Assembly (NCBI RefSeq): GCF_029227915.1
Contig: NC_079883.1
Location: 1,798,001 to 1,862,000, forward strand
Direction: 5' to 3'
Length of the DNA: 64,000 nucleotides
From: Hydractinia symbiolongicarpus
Lineage: Eukaryota; Cnidaria; Hydrozoa; Anthoathecata; Hydractiniidae
Shown here one piece after another: positions 1 to 10,400 of the stretch. The first letter of the stretch is position 1; each line of letters begins with the position of its first letter. A program made the translations under genes and the position numbers. The notes below the pieces were generated by a model. The model saw only the letters and a list, made by a program, of their open reading frames with translations. It ran no database searches and was not told the DNA's origin.

Positions 1-692
1 TAGTGGTGTGTGGATTGCTTTCTCTTTTTCTTTTTTGGCACCCAAACAAACCCGTCACGGTCACGACCCCCATTTTTGATCCAGGCCTTAAAACTTCTAT
101 CGTTTTCGGGGCCTGGGTGGGCTTTGCGGTATGCCCGGAACTCTTTCCATGTAAACTTGCTACCTGTAAAAAAATACATGACCAATTCATTCAATTCTTC
201 AGTGCAAAAATACAAATTAATTCGTTTGTAAATTATATATTTACCTCTTTCTCTTTCACTTGACTCTGATCTCTTTCTTTTACCAGATATTACTATTTTT
301 TTCTCATTGTCCTCTAAAAAGTAAGTTTCGCAGACTTGCTAGGGATAGATAAAAAAGAATAAACAATCCTTTTTTTGCTGTTTTGGTAATTTTCCATTGT
401 TTATCTTACCTACACATTTTACATTTTTGTCCAATTTTCTGAACAACAAGAGATTGTGCCAAACTAGGGCAATAGGTTTTTGAAGGAATACAAGAAAAGC
501 AAATTTTTATGCAAAAAAGTACCTCTTTCCAAACTTGAAGTAGTGGAACTACTTCCTCTCTCCTCTTTCCATCCACGTGTGTCTAAAATAAAATTTTACC
601 ATATCATTTTATACAAAGTAACACAAGAAACTTCTAAAGATAGTATATGATTTACCTTTACCTTTCTTTTCTACATCCATTTGAATTGACAT
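1..692 (-). CDS. Small basic nuclear-type protein, 4 exons, 3' end cut off by window start
   Basis: I do not recognise this family. Reading the minus strand, exons are 692-656, 582-523, 313-245 and 163 to beyond 1. Each intron begins GT and ends AG, and every junction is phase 1. The complete copy near 52 kb closes at exactly 140 codons. The start ATG at 692-690 opens a short charged N-terminus, then serine/arginine/lysine-rich stretches, then a compact aromatic and basic block with FTWKEFRAYRKAHPG and FKAWIKNGG, ending in the cluster KKKKRK, a plausible nuclear localisation signal. No stop or frameshift interrupts it. It lies on the same strand as, and downstream of, the transposase-like pseudogene, so an accessory DNA-binding role in the same element is my inference. 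The gene model is well supported by splice phase; the function is unknown. Confidence 0.7.
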
Positions 693-780
693 TTTAATTA
701 GGTAACCTAAGGTGAAAAGTACAATTTGTACACCCTAGACAAACATTTGTTTAAAATTTAAATAACACACACACAAATCA

Positions 781-1008
781 CATTGCACACTGTAAAAATT
801 ACTGCAGAAAATATCAGCAATTCAGCGTATTGAACACTGGAAAAATTACTGCATAAAATAACAGTAATCAGTGTGTTAAATAACATTGCACACTGGGAAA
901 AATCACTGCAGAAAATAACAGTAATTCAGTGTGTTAAATAACATTGCACACTGGAAAAAATTACTGCAGAAAATAACAGTATTTTATTGTGTTAAATAGA
1001 AATATACA
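781..1008. repeat. Four-copy minisatellite, about 50-58 bp unit
   Basis: Units beginning near 781, 832, 884 and 942 share a core of the form CACTGGAAAAATTACTGCAG followed by AAAATAACAGTAATTCAGTGTGTT-like sequence. The first two units are the most diverged and the last two are nearly identical. It fills the gap between the promoter side of the 139-aa gene and the 3' end of the transposase-like pseudogene. Its last unit contains TTTATT at 983-988, which reads AATAAA on the minus strand about 40 nt past the pseudogene stop, so it may supply the polyadenylation signal. A second copy is at 52951-53178. Confidence 0.75.
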
Positions 1009-1025
1009 TAAAAAGTGTTAATGTA

Positions 1026-3484
1026 TTATGTAGGTCTTGGTGCAACAGCATCTTCGGTGCCTTCTGCGCAAAAGGGTCTTATTTCATCATACAAATATTT
1101 TTGCCTAGCTGCTGTTAAGCCGACCGGGGTGATTATTGTGGGCATTTCTTTTTGGAAAGCTGTATTCTTTTTCAGTATATTTACTTTTACAGGGTCTGAA
1201 GTTAAACCTACGTAACAATAGACAATGCCTGGTTCAGTGTGGTTAACTCGAAAATGATGATAGCTACTGATGTTAGAACTTTTAATGAAATATTTGGACA
1301 GCATAGCCACCCAGTCAAATGTTGGTACCAGAACAGTGCCATCATGTTTTCCAACCAGTTTAGCACTGTTGCAAGATGCGGAATCGTCACAACATTTAGC
1401 AACATCATATAAAGTCCAAAGAGGCGTGACTGATGTTCTTTTCTTAAATGCACCAAAACACCTGTCGCAACTGCATTTGGTGTGACCCACTATCATAAAC
1501 GAGTATTCTATTTCGTGATGCAAACCTGTCAGTGTTCTCCAAACAAGGTACCATAAAAAGTAATTATTCTTGTTCTGGCCTAAAAATGAAAATAAATAAA
1601 TAATTTGAACAGGAAATATACCATTGCATTGTAAAGGGGGATTTTCACGAAGCGAATTGAGCGGCGAATTCGCTTTTTAATTTTCACAACAAAATAAATT
1701 AGGCGCCAAATTCATTGTTTACGTTAGTTAACCGCGTTCAGATTGGTCAAAATCTAGCAGCGAAACCTTTAGCTGCGAAAAAGTCGGAACTGTTTCTACT
1801 TTCCAGCAAAGTGAATATTTCGATGCGAAATCAAAACAAACAAAACTGCGCATGCTCAGATACAATTCGACGTCGAATTCGCCATTCAATTCGCTTCGTG
1901 AAAATCCCCCTTAAGGCATCAAAAAAACTTTCCTGCAAAATTTTTATTACATGCTTTTTTAAGAAACCAGTTTTGGCTACTGAGGCTCAAGTTTTTTACT
2001 TTTTACTGATTTTGAGGCTAAAAGTTTCTTAACAGTTTTTTAAAGTTCAAATGCACCGTAATATTTTCTGTAACAGCTTCTGGCCTGGAGAAGTTTGAGG
2101 AACTGAGTCAAGCTAAGTTTCTTTATTTTTTGTAAATTTTGAGCCTCAGGTTTCTTATAGGCGTGTTTCTTATAAAAAATGGTATAAAACATTAATTTAC
2201 GTATGTTAGTTTAGACTCACCAGTACAATTATCAGCATGACAGTTGGCTTTTGTTTCACCCATACCATGATCAGCAAAAAAGTTGTGAACAAAAGAAATA
2301 GTTGAATTTGCACCCTTTCCTGTGCTAACTATTTCATCAATAAGGTACGTTGTTTGTACATTAATGCCATCATTACACACTCCAAATATATTGCATTTTC
2401 TTGGTGTTTTGAAATATATTGGACCAGGCTGAAAGGAATCCTGTGGGTAATGTAGCTGTTGTGCATAGTCTCATGTGTAATGAGCTGTTCCATTAAAAGA
2501 ACATGGCTCATTTAATGCATTAGGGTCATATCGTAGATACTTTTTTAAATCTTCCACTGCCTGCCTACATTGCTGCTTATATTAATCAAGCTCTTCTTGT
2601 GCTTTTTTCAGGTGGACAATTTGCTCCCTAAGAAGATTTGATTTTTCCTGCTCGGATTTATTAATGCTGCGAAAAATAACATTATTATTTGATTGACAAG
2701 TCGCACATATATCTGTTAGTGGTTTGGCAACTACTACCCATGGGATGACCTCATTCCACAACACTGTAAACTGACTGTAGCTTACATATGGAATAACAGA
2801 TTTTATACAACTTTCTCTGTAGTAGTGCCATATATTTTTTTTGGTATCTGATGATGGAATTAATGAAATTGATTCATCCCTGTAACCTGGTATCCGACCA
2901 GGCAATAGAACAGCATGCTCTTCTGCATAATTTTCAATAAACCTTTTTACATGGCAATTAGATTCGTATGTATGAGCATTTGATGGGAGCCTTTTGTTAT
3001 TACCATGTTTTCCTGGTTTTGCACCCTCCTCGTCAAAATGTTTGCATAAACGAGCAAAAGTTTGCAAGGATATATCTAGTAAGAAAAGGAATGTCTTTCT
3101 GCAAATTTTACGCCCATACATAAAAAAATTTATGTGTCCTGAACTTGTAGATAAAAATTTTGGCAGCCTAGAAATTTGTAAAAAACTTAGTACAAATATG
3201 TCTTTTTCTTCCCCTGACAACTCAGCTACAGAATTTCTAGAAAAATCTACCTCTTCTCTAGTGAAAAGCTTAATACAATTGGAACTCGCGTTTTCCAGGT
3301 TACACCCGCACCCCTTCGTTAAAAATTCACTTATTGTACTTAACTCTGCGGCATCGATATCTTCATATTTCTCATAAGTAGTAGCTGGTCTTTTTAATGA
3401 AACAGCCATATCGGTTACAAATTTGCAAGCGACAAACTTCAAGCGCTCCAATTTCCCTCGCAGGTGGCCGGCGGCACGTGACAT
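1026..3484 (-). pseudogene. Transposase-like protein (HADNC-x-GQNKN family, DUF7869-like), 2 exons, two in-frame stops
   Basis: Exon 1 is 3484-2221 and exon 2 is 1579-1026 on the minus strand. The intron 2220-1580 starts GTGAGT and ends TTTTTAG. Joining gives exactly 606 codons and rebuilds the motif HADNCTGQNKNN across the junction, which confirms the splice. Before it come a C-x2-C pair (CATCQ) and QPGPIYFKTPRK; after it come FMIVGHTKC, a tract ending VPTFDW, and YHHFRVNH. These motifs typify a family of uncharacterised animal proteins that I believe is Pfam DUF7869; an RNase-H-like transposase role is inferred from its acidic motifs and mobile context. A TAA at 2584-2582 and a TGA in the stretch before DYAQQLHYP (about 2490) interrupt an otherwise single open frame; neither lies in a plausible intron. 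The first ATG, at 3484, is taken as the start. Both stops recur in the second copy. Confidence 0.78.
1635..1911. mobile_element. PIF/Harbinger-like MITE (277 bp) inside the transposase intron
   Basis: The ends are inverted repeats: AGGGGGATTTTCACGAAGCG at 1635 and its complement ending CCCCCT at 1911, with further pairing inward through the GCGAATTG and CGAATTC blocks. Each end is flanked by TAA (1632-1634 and 1912-1914), the 3-bp target duplication typical of PIF/Harbinger elements. It has no coding capacity. It sits wholly within the intron 1580-2220, so it does not break the reading frame. Confidence 0.8.
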
Positions 3485-3680
3485 CGTAATTTGTAGACTT
3501 AACCATGTGACATACGCAACATGTTTTAACTCTCTAAGCCAAAAGTCCGGCTTTTCTTAACTGCACCTTCTGAGGACCGTTCAGCCACTGGTCAAAGCAA
3601 TCGAAATAATGTTGCAGTATTCCATTTTACCCCTAGCTACCCAACTGCCAACTTTTGTATTTGCGCAACAAGACACGAAA
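3485..3680. promoter_or_regulatory. Shared divergent promoter region
   Basis: This gap of about 200 bp separates the start of the minus-strand transposase-like gene (ATG at 3484) from the plus-strand BEN gene (ATG at 3681). It must hold both transcription starts unless the plus-strand frame begins earlier, at the ATG at 3609. I see no clear TATA box or named operator. Head-to-head arrangement of a transposase and a DNA-binding partner is common in two-gene DNA transposons. Confidence 0.5.
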
Positions 3681-5848
3681 ATGGCGGAATTTTGTCCAGA
3701 TAAAACAAGTCAAAACAGTGTGCACAAAAAATATAGTCTTGTTTTTTTTGAGTGTGACAACTCAACAGCAATTGTTAAAACGGTTTTGTTGAAAAAGTTG
3801 GAGAGTGATATCGCGGAAGGAAAACGCTGCAGATATAGGCACCGAAGCCAGATCTACACGGTTAAAGTTTTAGCGATGAAGGGTAAGTTAACAAAGGAGA
3901 GGAATTAAAAATTCCAACCTTATCCCGAGGCCTTGTTAGGTTTTGTATATTTGAACGGCGTAACTATAAAAATCCTAGCAAGTCCTGGGGACGAGGTTAA
4001 CAAAGTTTAAATTTTAAACTTTCAAAGTAATTTTTTTTGCGCAGATAACAAAAAGCAATTAGATGAGTTGGAGGAAAATTGGCAGGAGAACGAAAATTGG
4101 GAACCTTCTGATACAGAACACAGGGTAATATCGTAGCTCATAAATATGTTCCTGTTCCGATTTTTAAAGTTTTTATATGCTAGTTTCCTAGGTTTGTAGG
4201 AACAAACTGAATAGATAAAAATGTAGCAACTAATTTTAACATAAATAAACGAGGTAACCTAATGTGACGCATAAATGATGTCATAAACAAAGGTTCTTAG
4301 GCTTGAAGGAGTTAACTAGACCATGGATACGCGAGACAACCTATTTTAACCGAATGTTCTTATAAACAAGTTTCTTAGGTCCAGCATATAGATAAACGAG
4401 GCAACCGATTACGGCCCTATTGTTTTGAAAAACCAGGTTCTTAGGTTTTTAGGAGTAAAATAGCTGTAGATAAACAAGACAAACAATTTTAACCCTCGTT
4501 CCTTTATCCCTGATGTCTTGGGCTATAAAATCTGGGCATATATAAACGAGACAACCTATTTTAAGCCTCGGGAAAACTGTTTCTCATGGGGTTCAAATGG
4601 TTAAATGGGTTTTATTATTAACTATCTTCTTTAGAATACTGCAAACAAAGAAGCAAATAAAAATGAGGTGAGAACAATTGTTCGCTTTTTAAAATATTTC
4701 TGAGGGCTTTCCCTAATTTTTATTTAGGGATAGTTAGAAATTAAGCTGTAAAACAAAAACAAAAGTATGTTTTTAGAATTTAAATTAGTGAAGATGTAAC
4801 TTAGGATCACAAAGATTAAGGATGCAAATTTTTATTGTTTAGACGGACGATGGTAATGATGTGGTGCTGGAAAGCTCGCAAGACCAGGACAAAAGCGAGA
4901 CATTTGCCCTGAACACGGTAAATTTACAAATATACTAAAATATTTACAAACCCTGCATAAATAATCTGCATTATAAAATACAAATATAACCTTCTAGAAT
5001 TCTACAATGCTGGAGGAAATTGCACCACACATCCAAACATTAAAAGTGAGTAAAACAACTTAAACGAACAAAGAGAATTTATTTATTTTTTTTACAAAAA
5101 TCTTTCTTTTAATCTTTAGCCAATTACAAGTATTACAACATATGAGGATTTTTTGATTACAAGGGCAGATACACCCGTCCTAAAAACCCAAGAAAGAGCC
5201 ACGCAAACGCTTAGTAAATGCTGTGAGCAATTGGATGCTGTGGTGCAAAATCAAAAGAATTTGCAGCAGGAGTTTCAAGATCTAAAAGACTTGGTAACTG
5301 CATCAATAAATTTATTTATGAACAGGCAAGCTGCATAACGTGTTGAAGAACAGGAATTTATATGTCCTGTTCCAGATTACGAAATGCCAGCACTGTCGCC
5401 ACTACAAGATCTGCCTGATTTCAACAAACCTTCTGCAATGGTGGATGTGCCTGATCCAAATACAAACAATCACCCCACAATTGATGCTCCTTCAGATGCC
5501 CAGAACTCGAGTCAGTTTTCTTCGCATGACACTTTACCTGGACAGTTTGCACAGTTATTGTGTTCGATGAATGTCCTTGGAGTTACAGCTGTGTTGGCCA
5601 ATTCGTCGGATGCAGTCGACTGTGCATTCCAACTAATGAAGGGAATCTTCTCAACAGAGGAGTTGATGACATCTTCCCTGTCAGGTAAAAGAGGAAAACT
5701 GATGTTAGAAAAGGGAAAAGTGGAATGGGTTAGGGCTCATGTGGATGCAAAATTTGGTGTGGGAGAGCAGGAATGGAAACGGGTGGTCGATGGCATAAAC
5801 TTGAAACTCAGAAACTTCCGTAAAATTCAATTAGCTAAAAAATCATAA
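3681..5848 (+). pseudogene. BEN-domain protein, 6 exons, one in-frame stop
   Basis: Exons are 3681-3882, 4045-4124, 4635-4667, 4843-4917, 4998-5045 and 5120-5848. All five introns are GT...AG and the total is exactly 389 codons. The start at 3681 has A at -3 and G at +4; an in-frame ATG at 3609 would add 24 residues. The middle is acidic (ENWEPSD, TDDGND). A helical, probably coiled-coil stretch with CCEQLDAVVQNQKNLQQEF follows. The last ~60 residues (about 320-382) match a BEN domain: FSTEELMTSSLSGKRG, then W-x2-V near KFG, then INLKLRNFRK. BEN domains bind DNA or mediate protein contacts in chromatin and some viral and mobile proteins. A TAA at 5336-5338 splits exon 6 just before the BEN half; the frame is open on both sides. 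A readthrough product or two separate proteins are possible but less likely than a dead copy. Confidence 0.75.
4185..4590. repeat. Degenerate repeat cluster in intron 2 of the BEN gene
   Basis: The core AAACGAGACAACCTATTTTAA and the companion TTCTTAGG recur about five times with irregular spacing of roughly 65-110 bp. The copies are well diverged. The cluster accounts for most of the longest intron (4125-4634) of the BEN gene; the other introns lack it. The duplicate is at 56355-56760. Confidence 0.55.
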
Positions 5849-7104
5849 TTATAAATTTATACAGTACATATTTACATTAAAACAGTGCAAAAAAGATAAT
5901 GATCTAAGAATTAACACCTAAATTGAAATATACATTTAACTTTGGTTTGGACGCTTCTACAGATTCAAGTAACTTTTGTTTTTGGTTTTGCATTGACTTG
6001 TCTTCTTAAGTTTTACTTCGAATCATCCATTCTTGGTAGCTAAACATAAAAAGTGCTAAAAAGAGGAGGCTATTTTAAGAGGTTTTACCACCTATCCTCA
6101 TATTCTGTAAATACAGTTAAAAATCCATGTCAGGGTCTACTAAAGCAAATAAGACTGCTCACCTCACATGTTGATACAGCTTTTTGATTAAAAATAAGAA
6201 TATGCATACTTCAACAGACCCACAGTAGTCCCTTTTTAGCTCTAAGAACTGCATGACAGAAAGACGCAGGAATGGTCTTTTTCAGTCTATTTCTTTCTAC
6301 AGAAACATGTTTGAAGCTTGAAAATAAACGAACAGCTTAGCTAAACTGGTAAAGAGGTCTATTTTGTTTTGAAATCTGAAACTATATTTTTTTGTAAACA
6401 GAGAACTATTGCTTGTAAGTTTTTAGTGTATATATAAATAAAATGTTAAAAAATAAATACATTTAGTTAGCTAGCTACCTATTTCGCTTTCCGTTTCCCT
6501 GCACAACCGCCTGACTCAATGGCAATTCAGAAAAGAAAGAAAATTTCCACGCTACCACATGAAAAACACACAGTGAGAATATCTTATTTACAGAACCAGA
6601 ATTTAAAAACGACCGACAGCACAGAGATTTTAATCCTCTTTTTTTTTTGTTTGTTATGCTATTGACAAAAACTATGAAATTTTATCCCCAACCCCTCCTC
6701 CTCGCAAAAAAATAGAAAAAAAAATAGCAGGAACTTTGGCAAAAGTAAAAAGCTACAGTTTTATTATCGAAACATCGTAGTTTTTTTCGCAGAGGGATGA
6801 CTTACCGTGTGCCGTGTGTTACGAATTTATTAAGCAACAGACCACCTTAATAAAATACTAAAAGCTAAACCATAGAGTGTTTGCTAAAGTTGGTTAAACT
6901 ATTTATTCTCAAAAAGAAAAGCGTGGTTACAGAAGCATTTTAGGGTTCTTTGCATGGTATCTTTTTTAAAACTTCATAAATTTTATTAAAAGGCAAGTCG
7001 TCTTAAACGGTCCTGCTTATTTCATTCATAAACGCACATGCATCAGTAATATTTTGATTGTCAGGTAGCCATCAGTCTACGGCCACTATCATGAGCACTA
7101 GTAT
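5849..7104. other. Unassigned AT-rich intergenic stretch
   Basis: No open frame or splice-supported exon was found on either strand. The region contains poly-T and poly-A runs around 6640-6730 and an AGCTAGCTA-rich spot near 6470. It separates the three-gene cassette from the CGATA-rich end of the satellite element, and the boundary of the coding transposon probably lies somewhere in it. I could not find convincing terminal inverted repeats. Confidence 0.5.
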
Positions 7105-7408
7105 TGCTAATAAATTGGTATCGGTAATATTGGAAATAATCACCGATACCTTTGGTATCGGTAATATTGGAAATAATTACCGATACCTTTGGTATCGATA
7201 ATAGATTGGAATTGATAATACCAATAAAATCATAAGAGAAGTATCGATAATATTATTAGCACTACCGATACTTGCGAAAAATGTAACGATACTTGTAATT
7301 TTTGATTACCAATACTATCGTTATTTCTTTTGTTTTATTATCAATACTACCGATATAATAATTACCGATATTATAGGTTGTTACCGTTTTCCCCAAAACC
7401 GTCACATA
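7105..7408. repeat. CGATA/GGTATCG-rich inverted terminal segment, left arm
   Basis: GGTATCG, CGATACC, ACCGATA and TATCGATA-like words alternate on both strands through about 300 bp. The inner end reads TTGTTACCGTTTTCCCCAAA and meets the first satellite unit at the perfect palindrome CGTCACATATGTGACG (about 7401-7416). The same segment, inverted, closes the satellite block at 49776-50075. Together they behave as the outer ends of one element. Confidence 0.7.
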
Positions 7409-10400
7409 TGTGACGCAGATGTTGTAACTCAAACGGACTGATACCGTTCGAAAGTCAATGAAATTTTGTTTTAGAAACTGTCTCTATTTCTTCAGTGCGC
7501 GCTGACAGATTCGATTGGTACCACTGTAAAAAATGACTTATTGATCTAAATATTTAAATAAAGAGCTAACAGAGAGCCCAGTGTAACTGCGGAGTTTCAG
7601 CATTCATGGCAAAGTAAGAAGAATCTTAATTATTGGTGCCTAATTGTTCCATTTATTACATTTATAAGGTAAATGTACAAAATAAATTCAACTAGATCCC
7701 ACGGTCAATAGTTTCACTTCTAAAATTAATGCAACCTAGTAAAATCAGAAAAATATCGCTAAATACATGTTGGCACGAATATGTGACGCAACCGTTGTAA
7801 CTCAAACGGACTGATACCGTTCGAAATTTAATGAAACTTAGTTTTAGAAACTGTCTCTATTTTTTCAGCGCGCGCTGACGGCTTCGATTGGTACCACTGT
7901 AAAAAATGACTTATTGATCTAAATATTTAATTAAAGAACTGACAGAGCGCCCATTGTAACTGCGGAGTTTCAGCATTCATGCCAAAGTAAGAAGAATCTT
8001 AATTATTGGTGTCTAATTTTTCCATTTATCACATTTATAAGGTAAAAGTCCAAAATCAGTTCAACTAGGTACCGCGTTGAATAGTTTCACTTTTAAAACC
8101 AATGCAACCTAGTAATATCGGCAAAATCTCGCTAAAAACATGTTGGTACTAATATGTGACGCAGCCGTTGTAACTCAAACGGACTGATACCGTTCGAAAA
8201 TCAAAGAATCTTAGTTTTAAAACTGTCTTTATTTCTTCAGCGCGCGCTGACGGCTTCGAGTGGTACCACTGTAAAAAATGACTTATTGATCTAAATATTT
8301 AAATAAAGAGCTAACAGAGCGCCAAGTGTAACTGCGGAGTTCCATCAGTCATCCCAAAGTAAGTAGAATGTTAATTCTTTGAGTCCATTTTTTTCATTTA
8401 TCACATTTATAACGTCAAAGTCCAGAATCAGTTCAATTAGGTGCCACAGTCAATCGTGCCACTTCTAAAACCAATGCAACCTAGCAATATTGGAAAAACA
8501 CCGCTAAGTACGTGTTGGTACAAATATGTGACGCAACCGTTGTAACTCAAACGGACTGATACGGTTCGAAAGTCAAGGAAATGTAGTTTTATATACTGTC
8601 TTTATTTCTTCAGCGCGCGCTGACGGCTTTGATTGGTCCCACTATAAAAAATGACTTATTGATCTAAATATTTAAATAAAGAGCTAACACAGCGTGTAGT
8701 GTAACTGCAGATTTCCAGAAGTCATCCCAAAGTAAGAAGAATGTTAATTGTTGGAGTCCAATTGTCCCATTATCACATTTATAAGGTAAATGTACAAAAT
8801 AAATTCAACTAGGTCTCACGGTCAGTCGTTTCACTTCTAAAATTAATGCAACCTAGTAATATCAGAAAAATTTCGCTAAATACATGTTGGTACGAATATG
8901 TGACGCAACCATTGTAACTCAAACGGACTGATACCGTTAGAAAGTCAATGAAAGGTAGTTTTTGAAACTGCCTCTATTTTTTCAGCGCGCCCTGACGGCT
9001 TCGATTGGTACCACTGTAAAAAATGACTTATTGATCTAAATATTTAAATAAAGAGCTAACGCACCGTCTAGTGTAACTGCAGAGTTCCAGAAGTCATCCC
9101 AAAGTAAGAAGAGTGTTATTTGTTGGAGTCGAATTGTCCCATTTATCACATTTATGAGGTAAATGAACAAAATAAATTCAACTAGGTCCGACAGTCAATC
9201 GTTCCACTTGTAAAACCAATGCAACCTAACAATATCTGAAAAATATGACTAAATACATGTTGGTACGAATATGTGACGCAACCGTTGTAACTCAAACAGA
9301 CTGAGAAAGTTCGAAATTTAATGAAACTTAGTTTTAGAAAATGTCTCTAAATTTTTAGCGCGCGCTGGCGCCTTCGATTGGTACCACTGTAAAAAATGAC
9401 TTATTGATGTAAATATTTAAATAAAGAGCTAACAGAGCGCCCAGTGTAACTGCGGAGTTCCAGCAGTCATCCCAAAGTAAGTAGAATGTTAATTCTTTGA
9501 GTCCATTTTTTTTATTTATCACATTTATAACGTCAAAGTCCAGAATCAGTTCAATTAGGTGCCACCGTCAATCGTTCCACTTCTAAAACCAATGCAACCT
9601 AGCAATATTGGAAAAGCACCGCTAAGTACGTGTTGGTACAAATATGTGACGCAACCGTTGTAACTCAAACGGACTGATACCGTTAAAAAGTGAATGAAAG
9701 GTAGTTTTTGAAACTGCCTCTATTTTCTCAGCGCACGCTGACGGCTTCGATTGGTACCACTATAAAAAATGACTTATTGATCTAAATATTTAAATAAAGA
9801 ACTAACAGAGCACCCAGTGTAACTGCGGAGTTCCAGCAGTCACAACAAAGTGAGATCAATGTTAATTCTTTGAATCAATTTTATTTAATTTATCACATTT
9901 ATAATGTGAAAGTCCAAAATCAGTTCAATTAGGTCCCACAGTCAATTGTCCCACTTGTAAAAACAATGCAACCTAACAATATCTGAAAAATATCACTAAA
10001 TACAGGTTGGTACGAATATGTGACGCAACCGTTGTAACTCAAACAGATTGAGAACGTTCGAAATTTAATGAAACTTAGTTTTAGAAAATGGCTCTAAATT
10101 TTTAGCGCGCGCTGGCGCCTTCGATTGGTACCACTGTAAAAAATGACTTATTGATCTAAATATTTAAATAAAGAGCTAACAGAGCGCCTAGTGTAACTGC
10201 GGAGTTCCAGCAGTCATCCCAAAGTAAGTAGAATGTTAATTCTTTGAGTCCATTTTTTTCATTTATCACATTTATAACGTCAAAGTCCAGAATCAGTTCA
10301 ATTAGGTGCCACAGTCAGTCGTTCCACTTCTAAAACCAATGCAGCCTAGCAATATTGGAAAAACACCGCTAAGTACGTGTTGGTAAAAATATGTGACGCA

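Noticed and set aside
1026-1523. A stand-alone 165-aa gene on the minus strand
   Set aside because: It is the second exon of the transposase-like gene; the acceptor lies at 1580 and the codons before the internal Met continue the QNKNN motif.
1715-2032. A 105-aa plus-strand frame
   Set aside because: It lies in the MITE and intron sequence of the minus-strand gene and has no recognisable content.
2329-2511. A 60-aa minus-strand frame overlapping exon 1
   Set aside because: It is in another frame; the frame of exon 1 carries the family motifs across the same bases.
2582-5338. An alternative genetic code or programmed readthrough to explain the internal TAA and TGA codons
   Set aside because: The LINE frame runs 890 codons without using TAA or TGA as sense, and the genes end in ordinary stops. 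No readthrough context is evident, so inactivation is simpler.
5325-5352. A tiny GC-AG intron that would remove the TAA in the BEN gene
   Set aside because: It would be only about 28 nt long, below workable intron size, and lacks a branch or pyrimidine tract.
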